In this document: one piece after another, positions 63,575-64,000 of the stretch
Layout of the letters: each line of letters opens with the position of its first letter
How positions within the stretch are numbered: the stretch's first letter is position 1
Source of the DNA: Mucilaginibacter aquariorum
GTDB taxonomy: Bacteria; Bacteroidota; Bacteroidia; Sphingobacteriales; Sphingobacteriaceae
DNA: 64,000 nucleotides
Direction: 5' to 3'
Assembly: GCF_024498135.1 (NCBI RefSeq)
Contig: NZ_JANHOH010000001.1
Coordinates: 1,054,001 to 1,118,000, forward strand
Translations under genes and position numbers: made by a program
The notes under the pieces: generated by a model
What the model saw: only the letters and a program-made list of their open reading frames with translations
Database searches by the model: none
Told to the model about the DNA's origin: nothing

Positions 63575-64000
63575 ATGTGCAGGATAGCAGGACTGGTTAC
63601 AAACCGGTTACGGGGAGATGAAGTTAAAAGAGTAGTAAATGTAATGTGCCATACATTACAGCATGGCGGGCCGGATGATGCCGGCTTATACTGCAATGCA
63701 GATACCCGGGTCGTATTTGGGCATCGCCGGCTTTCTATTATTGACCTTAGCGCCAATGGCCACCAACCCATGGCCGATGCCGAACTGAAAGCATGGATAA
63801 CTTTTAATGGCGAACTATATAACTACCGGGAATTAAAAACAGAACTGCAGCAGTTGGGTGCCGCATTTCATACCGGCACCGATACTGAAGTAATCATACA
63901 AGCCTATTTACATTGGGGCACAAGCTCGTTTGATAAATTAAGGGGCATGTTTGCTTTTGCGTTGTATGATACCATTACTGAGGCGGTTTACCTGGTACGT
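63575..64000 (+). CDS. Asparagine synthase (glutamine-hydrolysing), 5' part only
   Basis: The frame from the ATG at 63575 runs off the window after 142 codons. The mature N-terminus carries the catalytic Cys2 (MCRIAGL). The GATase-2 domain is clear: QHGGPDDAGLY (His replaces the usual Arg before GGPDD), HRRLSIIDLSANGHQPM, TFNGELYNYRELK and TDTEVIIQAY. Such AsnB-like enzymes in exopolysaccharide clusters transfer ammonia to sugar or acid groups rather than making free asparagine. The synthase domain lies outside the window. Confidence 0.9.
   Translation, partial: MCRIAGLVTNRLRGDEVKRVVNVMCHTLQHGGPDDAGLYCNADTRVVFGHRRLSIIDLSANGHQPMADAELKAWITFNGELYNYRELKTELQQLGAAFHTGTDTEVIIQAYLHWGTSSFDKLRGMFAFALYDTITEAVYLVR

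Noticed and set aside
1..64000. CRISPR arrays, tRNA and rRNA genes
   Set aside because: No regularly spaced repeats and no tRNA-like T-arm and acceptor pattern seen outside coding regions.

Overview
The window comes from a Bacteroidota chromosome, most likely a Sphingobacteriaceae soil bacterium of the Mucilaginibacter/Pedobacter type. This rests on three SusC/Oar-type TonB receptors and one further outer-membrane barrel receptor, two SusD lipoproteins, ECF sigma/FecR (DUF4974) pairs, a type-B T9SS secreted protein, an UpxY antiterminator and promoters of the TTG-N19/20-TAnnTTTG type. I saw no rRNA, tRNA or CRISPR array.

Region 1 (0.1-13.1 kb, all minus strand) is one regulated unit. It runs sigma, FecR, SusC, SusD, ABC ATPase, an ABC permease fused to a GldG-like domain, then two tandem MutS-like ATPases that lack the mismatch-reading domains. 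The last four genes overlap or nearly touch, so they look translationally coupled. An outer-membrane uptake pair, a GldFG-like ABC machine and two MutS-type clamp ATPases in one unit is the most unusual system in the window.

Region 2 (13.4-14.2 kb) holds the remains of a VOC-family gene and a zinc-type oxidoreductase. A second decayed copy of the same VOC gene, with the same 3' flank, lies at 45.8-46.3 kb.

Region 3 (14.4-25.6 kb) is an arabinan-type utilisation locus: sigma, FecR, SusC, a frameshifted SusD and a GH43 on the minus strand, facing two GH43 genes on the plus strand. Repeated AGTGTT/AACACT sites lie upstream of the plus-strand GH43 pair.

Region 4 (25.6-42 kb) is a mixed accessory and stress region: YdeI-like, VOC and AraC genes, small decayed genes, an N-truncated IPT/NHL protein, a secreted lipoprotein nuclease, an NmrA/HxlR pair with two long palindromic operators, a Crp-AhpD-cupin-HD cluster and an orphan outer-membrane receptor. 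A TonB receptor plus phosphodiesterase operon follows at 41.0-45.6 kb.

Region 5 (46-60.5 kb) carries lipoproteins, a secreted nuclease-like gene coupled to a T9SS type-B protein, a membrane-spanning patatin, a DUF2264 enzyme, a CHC2/DUF6965 pair, an IS630-type transposase and a relic of a related transposase. Region 6 (60.5-64 kb) is the start of an exopolysaccharide cluster: Wzc-type tyrosine kinase, UpxY and an asparagine synthase that runs off the edge.
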